From: Oceanisphaera arctica
GTDB taxonomy: Bacteria; Pseudomonadota; Gammaproteobacteria; Enterobacterales; Aeromonadaceae
Length of the DNA stretch: 64,000 nucleotides
Reading direction: 5' to 3'
NCBI RefSeq assembly: GCF_002936955.1
Contig: NZ_MPZM01000005.1
Span: 62,001 to 126,000, forward strand
Each line of letters begins with the position of its first letter. Position 1 is the stretch's first letter. The position numbers and the translations under genes are program-made. The notes under the pieces were generated by a model. The model worked only from the letters and a program-made list of their open reading frames with translations, was not told the origin of the DNA and searched no databases. Of the stretch, positions 1 through 7,891 are shown piece after piece.

Positions 1-1
1 C

Positions 2-349
2 CTTGGGGTCGAGCGACAGAACTGCATCAATATGTTTGGAATGACTGAATTAAGCACGCAACTGTACAACAACGGCAGCGAAGTGCTTCCCTCAGTAATG
101 TCAGGCCCCCATTGGATTAAAACAAGAGTCGTTCACCCTGCCACAGGGGAAGATATGCCCGAAGGAGAGCCGGGAGTGCTGATCCAGGTTGATTTAGCAA
201 ACTACAACTCGGTTTCTTCCATTTTGACAGAAGATATGGGCGTAAAAAAAGACAACGGATTTATATTTTTGGGAAGGGTTCAAGGGGCCGATGCGAAAGG
301 TTGCTCTCTGGCGCTTGATGAATTTATTCGCTCGGTAAAGGTACAATAA
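2..349 (+). CDS. LuxE-like acyl-protein synthetase / acyl-adenylating enzyme, C-terminal part (5' partial)
   Basis: The frame is open from base 2, so the N-terminus lies outside the window; an internal ATG at 32 is not a likely start. The visible peptide contains INMFGMTELSTQLYN, an adenylate-forming motif like the one in LuxE acyl-protein synthetases, followed by a short C-terminal domain with the pattern GEPGVLIQVDLAN. LuxE-type enzymes activate a carboxylate as acyl-AMP and pass the acyl group to a protein thiol or partner reductase. The LuxC-like reductase starts 1 base after this stop, which supports paired function. No luxAB is visible, so a bioluminescence role is not supported. The natural acyl substrate is unknown. 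Confidence 0.75.
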   Translation, partial: LGVERQNCINMFGMTELSTQLYNNGSEVLPSVMSGPHWIKTRVVHPATGEDMPEGEPGVLIQVDLANYNSVSSILTEDMGVKKDNGFIFLGRVQGADAKGCSLALDEFIRSVKVQ

Positions 350-350
350 A

Positions 351-1802
351 ATGATAGAAAGAGCGGGATTTATTCCGCAATTGGCTGAAGATGAAGTTAT
401 TTACGAAACAATCAACTTTGAAAATAAAGGTGTCAGCTTAAATGTAGAAGTGCCTGCATTAACAGCGGTGCAAATTGGGCACATCATTGAAAAAGTAAAA
501 AAAACAAGAAATGAAGTATTAACAAAATTTACGGTTGCTGACATGGTGGCAATTGTGGATGAAGTAGTTCATCGCCTATTAGATCGAAATAATGCGTATC
601 GAAAAAAAGCTGAAAAATTATTGCCGATTGTCACTGGGTATGACGCAGAAATGATCCGCCTCGGTTTGACCTCATCTTTAAAGACATTTAGAAAACCGCA
701 ATTATTGAAGTTTTTGGTAGAAGATTTTGGAAACCCTATGCTGCTTGATGAATTTCAGCCTGTGACCAAAGGCGGTTATGTGAAAGCAATTGGCCCACAG
801 TTAATGACACACATATGGGCTGGCAATGTACCTGGGCTCCCTTTATGGAGCCTGGTATCGAGCCTGCTGGTAAAAGGCGGCTCCGTCGGTAAAGTGTCGA
901 GTTCTGAACCACTATTTGCTGGATGGGTCGCGCAAATGTTAGCTGAGGTAGAGCCAAAACTTAAAGACTGCTTAGCAATCGTATGGTGGCGAGGCGGGGA
1001 TGAAGAAAAAGAAGTACAGCTATTCGAAGCATCCGATGTGGTGCTTGCTTATGGTGGAAATACCTCATTGTCGGCAATGAAGTCTCGCGTACCTGTGACC
1101 ACTCGTTTCTTGCCATATGGGCATAAGATGGCGTTTAGTCTTATCGCTAGCGAAAGCCTGAATGCTCGCAATGCAAAGGAAACCGCTCATCGCGCAGCAT
1201 TTGATGTGATAAATTATGATCAACAAGCTTGCTTTTCACCGCATGCTTTCTTTGTGCAGCGAGGTGGAAGCATATCACCGAAAGATTTTAGTGAATATAT
1301 AGCATGTGAACTTGATAAGTTTGACAAGCGTCATCCCCGGAAAGAGCTTTCCTTCGAGGAAGAAGCCAGCATTGCTTCTTGGAAGCAAAAAGAAGAAATC
1401 AGTTTATTTTCTCGTCTAGATAAGGCGGTATTAAGCAAAGAGTCAGGAAGTTGGACCGTGATTTATGAGCAACTACCAGACTCATTTACACCAAGTCCGT
1501 TAAATCGCACCGTACGGATCATTGAAGTTGATGACTTTGAGCAAGTGATACCTATTCTAATTCCTTATCGAAAGTACTTGCAAACGGCTGGCATTGCGGC
1601 CCACCCTAAAGAGATGTTTAAATTATCGTCAATGCTTGCAGAAGTGGGCGTAACGAGAATTGCATCTATCGGAAAAATGACATCACCGCAAGCAGGTTGG
1701 CACCATGATGGCACTTCAAACTTATTAGACTTGGTGCGTGTAGTAGATATTGAGCACGATGTGGAATACTACGCTGATAAATTTTCGCCGTATAGAAGTT
1801 AA
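351..1802 (+). CDS. LuxC-like acyl-CoA/acyl-protein reductase
   Basis: The 483-residue product matches the LuxC family of NADPH-dependent reductases that turn an activated acyl group into an aldehyde. The catalytic cysteine is Cys294 in QQACFSP, and the glycine-rich stretch around PQLMTHIWAGNVPGLP is typical of the dinucleotide-binding half. Length agrees with LuxC (about 480 residues). It follows the LuxE-like gene by 1 base and precedes the ABC ATPase by 10 bases, so co-transcription is likely. Known LuxC/LuxE complexes make fatty aldehyde for luciferase; here the aldehyde more likely feeds the SDR at the operon end. Base composition is AT-rich compared with the DNA after 5.1 kb. Confidence 0.85.
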   Translation: MIERAGFIPQLAEDEVIYETINFENKGVSLNVEVPALTAVQIGHIIEKVKKTRNEVLTKFTVADMVAIVDEVVHRLLDRNNAYRKKAEKLLPIVTGYDAEMIRLGLTSSLKTFRKPQLLKFLVEDFGNPMLLDEFQPVTKGGYVKAIGPQLMTHIWAGNVPGLPLWSLVSSLLVKGGSVGKVSSSEPLFAGWVAQMLAEVEPKLKDCLAIVWWRGGDEEKEVQLFEASDVVLAYGGNTSLSAMKSRVPVTTRFLPYGHKMAFSLIASESLNARNAKETAHRAAFDVINYDQQACFSPHAFFVQRGGSISPKDFSEYIACELDKFDKRHPRKELSFEEEASIASWKQKEEISLFSRLDKAVLSKESGSWTVIYEQLPDSFTPSPLNRTVRIIEVDDFEQVIPILIPYRKYLQTAGIAAHPKEMFKLSSMLAEVGVTRIASIGKMTSPQAGWHHDGTSNLLDLVRVVDIEHDVEYYADKFSPYRS

Positions 1803-1812
1803 GAGATATCAA

Positions 1813-2562
1813 ATGGATAGATTACGTATAGAGCAGGTAGCATATAGTTATGGCGAAAAAGCACCCACATTAATCAATATTAACCTGGAAATTAAGCGTG
1901 GAGAATTTCATTGTTTAGTCGGGCGTAGCGGCTGTGGAAAAACATCACTATTAAACATAGCCTCCGGACTGTTAATACCTGACCAAGGCACTGTATACAT
2001 AAATGGGCAGCGATTAAAAAAACCGATAGCGGACGCTGGATTTGTCTTTCAGTCCCCTACTTTATTAGAGTGGAAGACAGTACTGGAAAACATCCTCTTC
2101 CCCATAGAGCTAAAAAGAAAAAGCACGCAAAAAGAGCAAGAAAGGGCCTTATCTCTACTATCACTGATGAAAATCAGTGACCAGGCACATCAGTTTCCAC
2201 AACAATTATCTGGCGGCCAACAAAGTCGCGTAGCCATTGCTCGAGCCTTAATTAAAAACCCGCCCTTTCTCTTTATGGACGAGCCGTTTGCAGCCCTTGA
2301 TGCAATTACCAGGGAAGAGATACAAGATGATTTACTGGCAATATGCAACGACCAAAACATGACCGCCTTATTTATTACTCATGATATTTCAGAAGCCGTT
2401 TACTTGTCGAGTCATGTGTCTGTGATGGGCAAAGGAAATATTATGTATAATAAAGAAATAAACTTACCCGAGCCGCGCACACTGAAAGTTCGTTATAGTG
2501 AACACTTTAATGAGTTAAGTCATCTTATTCGGCAAGCATTAGAAGGAAACAACAGAAAATGA
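1813..2562 (+). CDS. ABC transporter ATP-binding protein, NitT/TauT (SsuB/TauB) type
   Basis: The 249-residue ATPase has Walker A GRSGCGKT, signature LSGGQQSR, Walker B LFMDEPFAALD and the switch histidine in LFITHD. This is the SsuB/TauB/NrtD class that energises uptake of sulfonates, nitrate, pyrimidines or aromatic acids. The ATG at 1813 is preferred over an in-frame start inside the upstream gene because AAGAG lies just upstream and homologues begin here. The stop overlaps the permease start by 4 bases (ATGA), so the two are translationally coupled. Substrate cannot be read from the ATPase. Confidence 0.88.
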   Translation: MDRLRIEQVAYSYGEKAPTLININLEIKRGEFHCLVGRSGCGKTSLLNIASGLLIPDQGTVYINGQRLKKPIADAGFVFQSPTLLEWKTVLENILFPIELKRKSTQKEQERALSLLSLMKISDQAHQFPQQLSGGQQSRVAIARALIKNPPFLFMDEPFAALDAITREEIQDDLLAICNDQNMTALFITHDISEAVYLSSHVSVMGKGNIMYNKEINLPEPRTLKVRYSEHFNELSHLIRQALEGNNRK

Positions 2563-3317
2563 AATTTCTGCGGTTTTTCTCTGCCATCTTATTTGTCATA
2601 TTCATCTGCGTTTGGGAGTGGTTAGGGAGTGCAATGTCTGAGCTTGTATTACCGACACCTTCTGTTGTTTTCCCTCTTTTGTGGTCTGGATTAATCTCGG
2701 GATATTTTACACCTCATATAATACAAACCTCCCTGGAAGTAGTAGCAGGCTTGCTCATTGGTAGTATATTTGGTGTGGTAATGGGTATATTAATGGCAGA
2801 GTTCAAGTGGCTGCCAAGCTTGTTATCCCCTTATATCATTGCCAGTCAGGCTGTGCCAAAGCTCGCTCTTGCACCATTATTCGTATTATGGTTCGGCTTT
2901 GGCATGACCTCTAAAATTATCATTACCGCATTAATTTGCTTTTTCCCACTGCTTGAAAGCACCATGACTGCAATTAAACAAACAAATAAAGAAAAGCAGA
3001 ATTTATTTAGAGTATTACAAGCATCAAGATGGGAAACGCTTATTCACTTAAAAATACCAGAAGGCCTGCCTAGCATGATGAGTGGGCTTCGTGTCGCGGT
3101 GATTTTAGCCCTGGTAGGCGCCGTAGTGGGTGAGTTTATTGGTGCAAACAAGGGATTAGGTGCACTCATCATTGCTTCACAAGGTATGATGGATACGCCG
3201 TTAATGTTTGCTGTTTTAATTTTACTCACGTTGTTTGGTATGGTGTTGTATGGTTTAGTAAACTTAGTTGAAAATCTTTTATTAAAAAAATACTTTTATC
3301 GAGGTGAAGGAAAATGA
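2559..3317 (+). CDS. ABC transporter permease, NitT/TauT (SsuC/TauC) type
   Basis: The 252-residue protein has about six hydrophobic segments and a BPD_transp_1 core; the coupling-loop region reads LQASRWETLIHLKIPEGLPSMMSGLRVA, where EA-type loop residues are replaced by ASRWE. It forms the membrane channel for the neighbouring ATPase and binding protein. It overlaps both neighbours by 4 bases. The family imports small organic anions or heterocycles; the presence of an acyl-activating enzyme in the same operon suggests a carboxylate or a precursor of one, which is inference. Confidence 0.87.
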   Translation: MKFLRFFSAILFVIFICVWEWLGSAMSELVLPTPSVVFPLLWSGLISGYFTPHIIQTSLEVVAGLLIGSIFGVVMGILMAEFKWLPSLLSPYIIASQAVPKLALAPLFVLWFGFGMTSKIIITALICFFPLLESTMTAIKQTNKEKQNLFRVLQASRWETLIHLKIPEGLPSMMSGLRVAVILALVGAVVGEFIGANKGLGALIIASQGMMDTPLMFAVLILLTLFGMVLYGLVNLVENLLLKKYFYRGEGK

Positions 3318-4315
3318 TCAAGACAATAAGCAAACTATCTACACTCGCGCTTTTAAGCTTAGCCTTAGTCGCTTGCGGTGATGATATAAATTCAGCCAAG
3401 AAGGAAGGCGCAGAAAAGTTACGAGTTGCCAGCTGGAGCCAACCAATTACCGAGCAAACCAACATACTTGCCGAAAATAAAGATTTCTTCTCCAAGCAAA
3501 ACATGGAAATTAAATTCATCCCTGGTGCTGGTGGCGGAGATGCAATAAAAAACATTGCGTCAGGAAAAGCAGACATTGCATTTACAGATCCAGGTTCACT
3601 TTTTTCAGCATTAGACAAAGGTGAAAAGCTAATTGCTTTATATGACATTTATCCACGCAACGTGTTTAATGTGGTCTCTTTAAAAGAAAGTAATATTACC
3701 AAACCCGAGGATTTAAAAGGAAAGAAAATTGGCGTTTACAGTTTATCAAGCGGCACTCGACAGAATCTATTGGTGTTATTAAACAAAGCAGGATTAACCG
3801 AAGATGATGTCGAAATCATTGAGACAGGCGTGCTTAACTTCGCCCCTCTAATGCAGGGGCAGGTTGATGCTACGGCTGCGACAGATACCGGCCTGGCGAC
3901 GGGAAAGGCGAAGGGACTTGGCGATGTGGAAGTGATGGAAGTAAAGGACTACTTTAACTATTCAAGCGATTTATTTGTAGTAACAGAAAAAACATATGAG
4001 CAGAAAAAAGATGAGCTATATGCATTTTTAGAAGGATATAAAGCAAGTGTGAAGTGGATGATGGAAAATACTGAAGAAGCCGCTAAACTTGCAGTTAAAT
4101 ATGCCATTGACGGGAAAAATGAAGCGCACAACGTAAAAATTATTGAGTTACGAAATGCGTCTAGCTTACCGCTTTCAAATGATGTCGCAGAGCTTGGACT
4201 GATGAGCCTGAGCAATTTACAAAATGCCGCTGATATGTATTACGAGCTTGGAATAATTAGTCAAAAACTGAACTTGACTCCTGTTGTAAATAAGAAATAT
4301 ATGCTGACCAAATGA
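3314..4315 (+). CDS. ABC transporter substrate-binding lipoprotein, NMT1/SsuA-like
   Basis: The 333-residue product starts with a lipoprotein signal peptide ending in the lipobox LALVAC (Cys at about residue 21), so the mature protein should be anchored in the periplasm. The body has the NMT1/SsuA-type features: an early GAGGGDAIKNIASGKADIAF block and the hinge EDLKGKKIGV. It is the receptor for the permease and ATPase directly upstream and overlaps the SDR start by 4 bases. Family members bind sulfonates, nitrate, hydroxymethylpyrimidine or aromatic acids; I cannot tell which applies. Confidence 0.86.
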   Translation: MIKTISKLSTLALLSLALVACGDDINSAKKEGAEKLRVASWSQPITEQTNILAENKDFFSKQNMEIKFIPGAGGGDAIKNIASGKADIAFTDPGSLFSALDKGEKLIALYDIYPRNVFNVVSLKESNITKPEDLKGKKIGVYSLSSGTRQNLLVLLNKAGLTEDDVEIIETGVLNFAPLMQGQVDATAATDTGLATGKAKGLGDVEVMEVKDYFNYSSDLFVVTEKTYEQKKDELYAFLEGYKASVKWMMENTEEAAKLAVKYAIDGKNEAHNVKIIELRNASSLPLSNDVAELGLMSLSNLQNAADMYYELGIISQKLNLTPVVNKKYMLTK

Positions 4316-5097
4316 GCGGAGATACACCATTGAACTTAGCAGGAAAAGTCGCATTGGTCACCGGTTCAAGCCGTGGCATTGGTGCTGAAATAGCAAAAGG
4401 CTTGGCCAAGCAAGGCGCCTTTGTCATTGTCAATTATTTACAAGATGATCAGGCGGCAGCACAAGTCGTCGCCACTTGTCAGTCACTGGGTGGGAATGCC
4501 TGGGCGATTAAAGCCGATGTCACGGTTGAAGATGAAGTAAATCGCATGATCAAAGAGATTACTTTAGATTTAGGGAAGATCGATATCGTCGTTAATAATG
4601 CTTTTAAGCCTTATCAATTCAACCCTGAACAGCGCAAGCTGGCTTGGGAGCTGACATGGGAAGATTACCAAGCACAATTAGATGGCTCCTTGCGTTCGGT
4701 TTACTATGTTAGTCAGGCTGTTATGCCGGTGATGAAGCAACAGTGTGGAGGTAGCATCGTCAATATCGTCACCAATTTAATCGCGCGCCCTGTCGTTCCC
4801 TATCTCGACTACACAACAGCAAAAGGAGCCGTGCTCAGTTACAGTAGGAATCTGGCAGCCGAGCTAGGACCTCTGGGCATTAGGGTGAATTGTGTTGCTC
4901 CAGGCTTGGTTTTCCCCACAGATGCCAGCAAGTACACCAAGGAAGATGTGAAAGAGTTAATTATTGCGCAAACCCCTTTAGGCAGGTTGGCACAACCCGC
5001 CGATGTAGTAGGCCCGGTGTTATTTTTGGCGTCAGACTTGGCAAATTTTGTAACGGGGCAGACCCTTCATGTTGATGGTGGGTTTGTCATGGGGTAA
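4312..5097 (+). CDS. SDR-family oxidoreductase (FabG-like)
   Basis: The 261-residue product is a classical short-chain dehydrogenase: cofactor motif TGSSRGIG, NNAF in place of the usual NNAG, active-site Tyr and Lys in YLDYTTAKGA, and C-terminal DLANFVTGQTLHVDGG. It is the last gene of the AT-rich operon and overlaps the binding-protein gene by 4 bases. A role in reducing the aldehyde or keto product of the LuxE/LuxC-like pair is plausible but inferred. FabG itself would normally lie in a fatty-acid cluster, which is not the case here. Confidence 0.85.
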   Translation: MSGDTPLNLAGKVALVTGSSRGIGAEIAKGLAKQGAFVIVNYLQDDQAAAQVVATCQSLGGNAWAIKADVTVEDEVNRMIKEITLDLGKIDIVVNNAFKPYQFNPEQRKLAWELTWEDYQAQLDGSLRSVYYVSQAVMPVMKQQCGGSIVNIVTNLIARPVVPYLDYTTAKGAVLSYSRNLAAELGPLGIRVNCVAPGLVFPTDASKYTKEDVKELIIAQTPLGRLAQPADVVGPVLFLASDLANFVTGQTLHVDGGFVMG

Positions 5098-5345
5098 CAA
5101 TGCGGATGCCCGTTATGGTGTATGGTCCCAGCGTGGGGAGCTGTTTCGACAGCGTATTCTGTCGTTGGTAGAAACAGCTAAGCGGCTAAGCTGCTGTCCT
5201 CAGCAGTGGCTGCGAACCATAGTGCAGACCTGTATCGAGAAGAGGGATCCCCCATTCTGGCAGCATTGTCCCCGTCAAGTTAGTCTCGGTGAACAGTTAC
5301 CGGAAATGCCTATGCTGAGGCGATTGAGTATCAAGGGAGTCAGGC
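5098..5345. other. Gene-free spacer with two tandem hairpins at an island edge
   Basis: No convincing gene is seen; an open frame runs through it from inside the SDR gene but has no family resemblance. Composition changes here from AT-rich to GC-rich. Two inverted repeats stand out: GCTGTTTC (5140-5147) pairs with GAAACAGC (5171-5178) around an inner GACAG/CTGTC stem, and CTGCTG (5191-5196) pairs with CAGCAG (5201-5206). They could be part of a transcript leader or a terminator-like structure, but no U-run follows. Confidence 0.4.
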
Positions 5346-6587
5346 ATGCGAGTCGCGATTATTGGTAGTGGGGTCATCGGCTTGACCACCGCCTATGCAT
5401 TGGTAAAAAAAGGGCACCAGGTCGAGCTTTTCGAGCAACGGAACGCGGTCGCCATGGAAACCAGCTTCGCCAATGGCGGCCAGCTGAGCTATCGCTACGT
5501 GTCACCACTGGCAGATGCGGGGGTGCCGCTGCAGGCGCTGCGCTGGATGCTGAAAAAGGATGCGCCGCTGCGTTTTCAACCTCGCATGAATCTGGATCAA
5601 TGGCGCTGGTGCCTGCGCTTCTTGCTGGCCTGCCGCCGCAGTGTCAATCGGTCCAATGGGGCGCACCTGCTGCGACTGGCACTGCACAGCCAGTCGGTAT
5701 TGCGTGGCTGGCGAGAAGGCGATGGCCTGGATGACTTCGCCTGGCGGGCCAACGGTAAGCTGGTCATTTATCGTGACGGCGCCAGCCTGCAAAAGGCCGC
5801 CGCTGGCATAGCCCCCGACTCACCACAACAGCTGCTGGATAGCCGGCAATGCATAGAGGCCGAGCCTGCTCTGGCCAGTCTGGCGTCGCAACTGCAAGGC
5901 GGTATTTTTTCTCCCGGCGACGAAGTAGGAGATTGCTACAAGTTCTGCCGGCAGCTGCTGCAGCGCCTGCACGGACATGCCAACTTCAGGCTGCATACCG
6001 GGAAAGCCGTCAACAAACTGCACCTCGAACGCGGGCAGATCCGCGCCCTGTCTCTGCCGGACGGCGATGTTGCTGTCGATCATCTGGTGGTTGCCGCCGG
6101 CATTGGCAGCGCCGCCCTGCTGCGACCACTGGGACTGAAACTGCCGCTGTATCCCTTGAAGGGCTACAGTCTGACCCTGCCCGTGACCGATCACGCTTTT
6201 GTGCCGCAGACCAATGTCACCGACTACGACCGTAAAATCGTCTACGCCCGCCTGGATAATCAATTGCGCGTTGCCGCCATGGTGGATATCGGCGACTGGA
6301 ATACCGATCTCGACGCCAGCCGAATTGCCTCACTGCGCCAACAGGCTCAGGCCTGCTTTCCGCATGCGGGGGATTACCAAACGGCCACAGTCTGGGCCGG
6401 CCTGCGCCCCGCCACCCCCGAGGGCACACCATTACTGGGACCCAGCGGCATCAAGAACCTGTGGTTGAATCTGGGTCATGGCAGTCTGGGCTTTACCCTG
6501 GCCTGTGGCAGTGCCGATACCCTGGCCAGTCTGATTAATCGTGAGCCCCCGGCTATTTCTCTGGAAGGCCTGCAACTGGCCTCCTGA
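5346..6587 (+). CDS. DadA-like FAD-dependent amino-acid dehydrogenase
   Basis: The 413-residue flavoprotein opens with the FAD-binding motif GSGVIG (residues 7-12) and TSFANGGQLSYRYVSPLA, the latter a DadA signature; it ends with WAGLRPATPEGTPLLG and LNLGHGSLGFT, typical of the D-amino-acid dehydrogenase small-subunit family. These enzymes oxidise D-amino acids to 2-oxo acids and ammonia at the inner membrane and pass electrons to quinones. Start codon ATG 5346 begins directly with the Rossmann strand. It faces the same way as the TRAP transporter genes that follow, so catabolism of an imported amino acid is possible but unproven. Confidence 0.82.
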   Translation: MRVAIIGSGVIGLTTAYALVKKGHQVELFEQRNAVAMETSFANGGQLSYRYVSPLADAGVPLQALRWMLKKDAPLRFQPRMNLDQWRWCLRFLLACRRSVNRSNGAHLLRLALHSQSVLRGWREGDGLDDFAWRANGKLVIYRDGASLQKAAAGIAPDSPQQLLDSRQCIEAEPALASLASQLQGGIFSPGDEVGDCYKFCRQLLQRLHGHANFRLHTGKAVNKLHLERGQIRALSLPDGDVAVDHLVVAAGIGSAALLRPLGLKLPLYPLKGYSLTLPVTDHAFVPQTNVTDYDRKIVYARLDNQLRVAAMVDIGDWNTDLDASRIASLRQQAQACFPHAGDYQTATVWAGLRPATPEGTPLLGPSGIKNLWLNLGHGSLGFTLACGSADTLASLINREPPAISLEGLQLAS

Positions 6588-6706
6588 GTTTTATACTGGC
6601 CTGTATTATTCACGCTATATTTATTCTCACGCTTTTATTGGCACTACTATTGTTATCAGCCCTGTTTGGTTCGCCAAAAGGAAAGTATTACATTAACGTA
6701 ACTGCT

Positions 6707-6745
6707 TCATATGGTTTCATATGAGTAAATATGTTAGTCATATGA
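6707..6745. promoter_or_regulatory. Candidate operator with repeated TCATATGA dyads
   Basis: TCATATG (6707-6713) and CATATGA (6718-6724) form a perfect inverted repeat with a 4-base spacer, and a self-complementary TCATATGA follows at 6738-6745. The cluster ends about 20-25 bases before the TAXI binding-protein gene, where a repressor or activator site would be expected. No regulator can be assigned. Confidence 0.4.
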
Positions 6746-6771
6746 TTGGAAAATAACCCGAGGATATGAAT

Positions 6772-7746
6772 ATGGTTATGCATAATCGTAATGTCACCAA
6801 GCTTTTTACCGGCGCCATGACCGCCCTCCTGTTCAGCACCCAGGTCAGTGCCGAAGCGCGCTACGTAACCATTGGTACCGGCGGCCAGACCGGTGTTTAT
6901 TACACCGCCGGCCAATCGGTGTGCCGTTTTCTCAACCGCGGCGCCGACGAGCATGACATAAAATGTAATGCTCCCTCATCGGCAGGTAGCGTCGGCAATA
7001 TCGTCTCACTGCAAAACGGCGACTACGACTTTGCCTTTATCCAGTCCGATCACCAGTACAAGGCGCTGGAAGGTCAGGCTCCCTTTGACAAGAAGCCGGT
7101 AGAAAATCTGCGCGCCGTCTTCTCTCTGCAAAGCGAGATACTCACCGTAGTGGTGCGTAACGATAGCAACATCAATGGCTTCGAAGATCTCAAGGGCAAG
7201 CGGGTCAATATCGGCGTACCCGGCTCCGGTAGCCGCGATACCTTCGATGAGTTAATGCAGACCAGCGGCTGGAACAAAGACAGCTTCTCACTTGCCGCCG
7301 AGCTGAAACCGGCAGAAATGGCCGCCGCCCTCGGCGACAACAACCTGGATGCCATCACCTATATGGTGGGCCACCCCAGCGGCGCCATTCAGGAAGCGCT
7401 GACCACGGCCGACGCCAAACTGATCCCGGTTGAAGGCGCCGGAGTCGACAAGCTGCTGGAAAAAGCCAGCTACTTCACCCGCGCCAACATTCCCGCCGGC
7501 CTCTATCCGGGCGTTGACCAGCCTATTCCCTCCATCGGTGGCAAGGCAGTGCTGGCCACCACAGAGCAAGCCGATCCGGACGTGGTCTATCAACTGGTCA
7601 AGTCTGTCTTCGACAACCTGGAGCGCTTCAAGCGTCTGCACCCCGCCTTTGCCGAGCTCAAGGCAGAAGACATGATCAGTGCCGGCATTACGGCGCCGCT
7701 GCATGAAGGAGCCGAGCGTTTCTACAAGGAAAAAGGCTGGCTGTAA
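6772..7746 (+). CDS. TAXI-family TRAP transporter substrate-binding protein
   Basis: The product of about 324 residues has a cleavable signal peptide ending near VSAEA and the TAXI-family opening VTIGTGGQTGVYY, followed by GKRVNIGVPGSGSRDTFDELM. TAXI proteins are periplasmic receptors for TRAP transporters. ATG 6772 is chosen over ATG 6766 because AGGA at 6761-6764 is better spaced for it; ATG 6778 is also possible. The fused TRAP permease follows after 145 bases. Glutamate or related carboxylates are known ligands of characterised members, but ligand here is unknown. A paralogue lies at 53352. Confidence 0.9.
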   Translation: MVMHNRNVTKLFTGAMTALLFSTQVSAEARYVTIGTGGQTGVYYTAGQSVCRFLNRGADEHDIKCNAPSSAGSVGNIVSLQNGDYDFAFIQSDHQYKALEGQAPFDKKPVENLRAVFSLQSEILTVVVRNDSNINGFEDLKGKRVNIGVPGSGSRDTFDELMQTSGWNKDSFSLAAELKPAEMAAALGDNNLDAITYMVGHPSGAIQEALTTADAKLIPVEGAGVDKLLEKASYFTRANIPAGLYPGVDQPIPSIGGKAVLATTEQADPDVVYQLVKSVFDNLERFKRLHPAFAELKAEDMISAGITAPLHEGAERFYKEKGWL

Positions 7747-7891
7747 CCGCCAGCCAGCGACTCTGCAGGCCATGAGGTACCCGCCAACGGGCGTGCCGCC
7801 TGACACAGGTATCTTCTAGCCACCAACCTCTCCTGCCACAGCGGGAGAGGTTTTCTCCTTTCTGTTGCACCACCAAGATAGGTATCCCCCT

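Noticed and set aside
2-1802. Bioluminescence operon from the luxE and luxC similarity
   Set aside because: No luxA, luxB or luxD is visible, and the genes are joined to an ABC importer and an SDR.
5069-5368. 99-codon open frame across the SDR stop and the DadA start
   Set aside because: It overlaps two real genes, has no ribosome site or family resemblance, and covers hairpin DNA.
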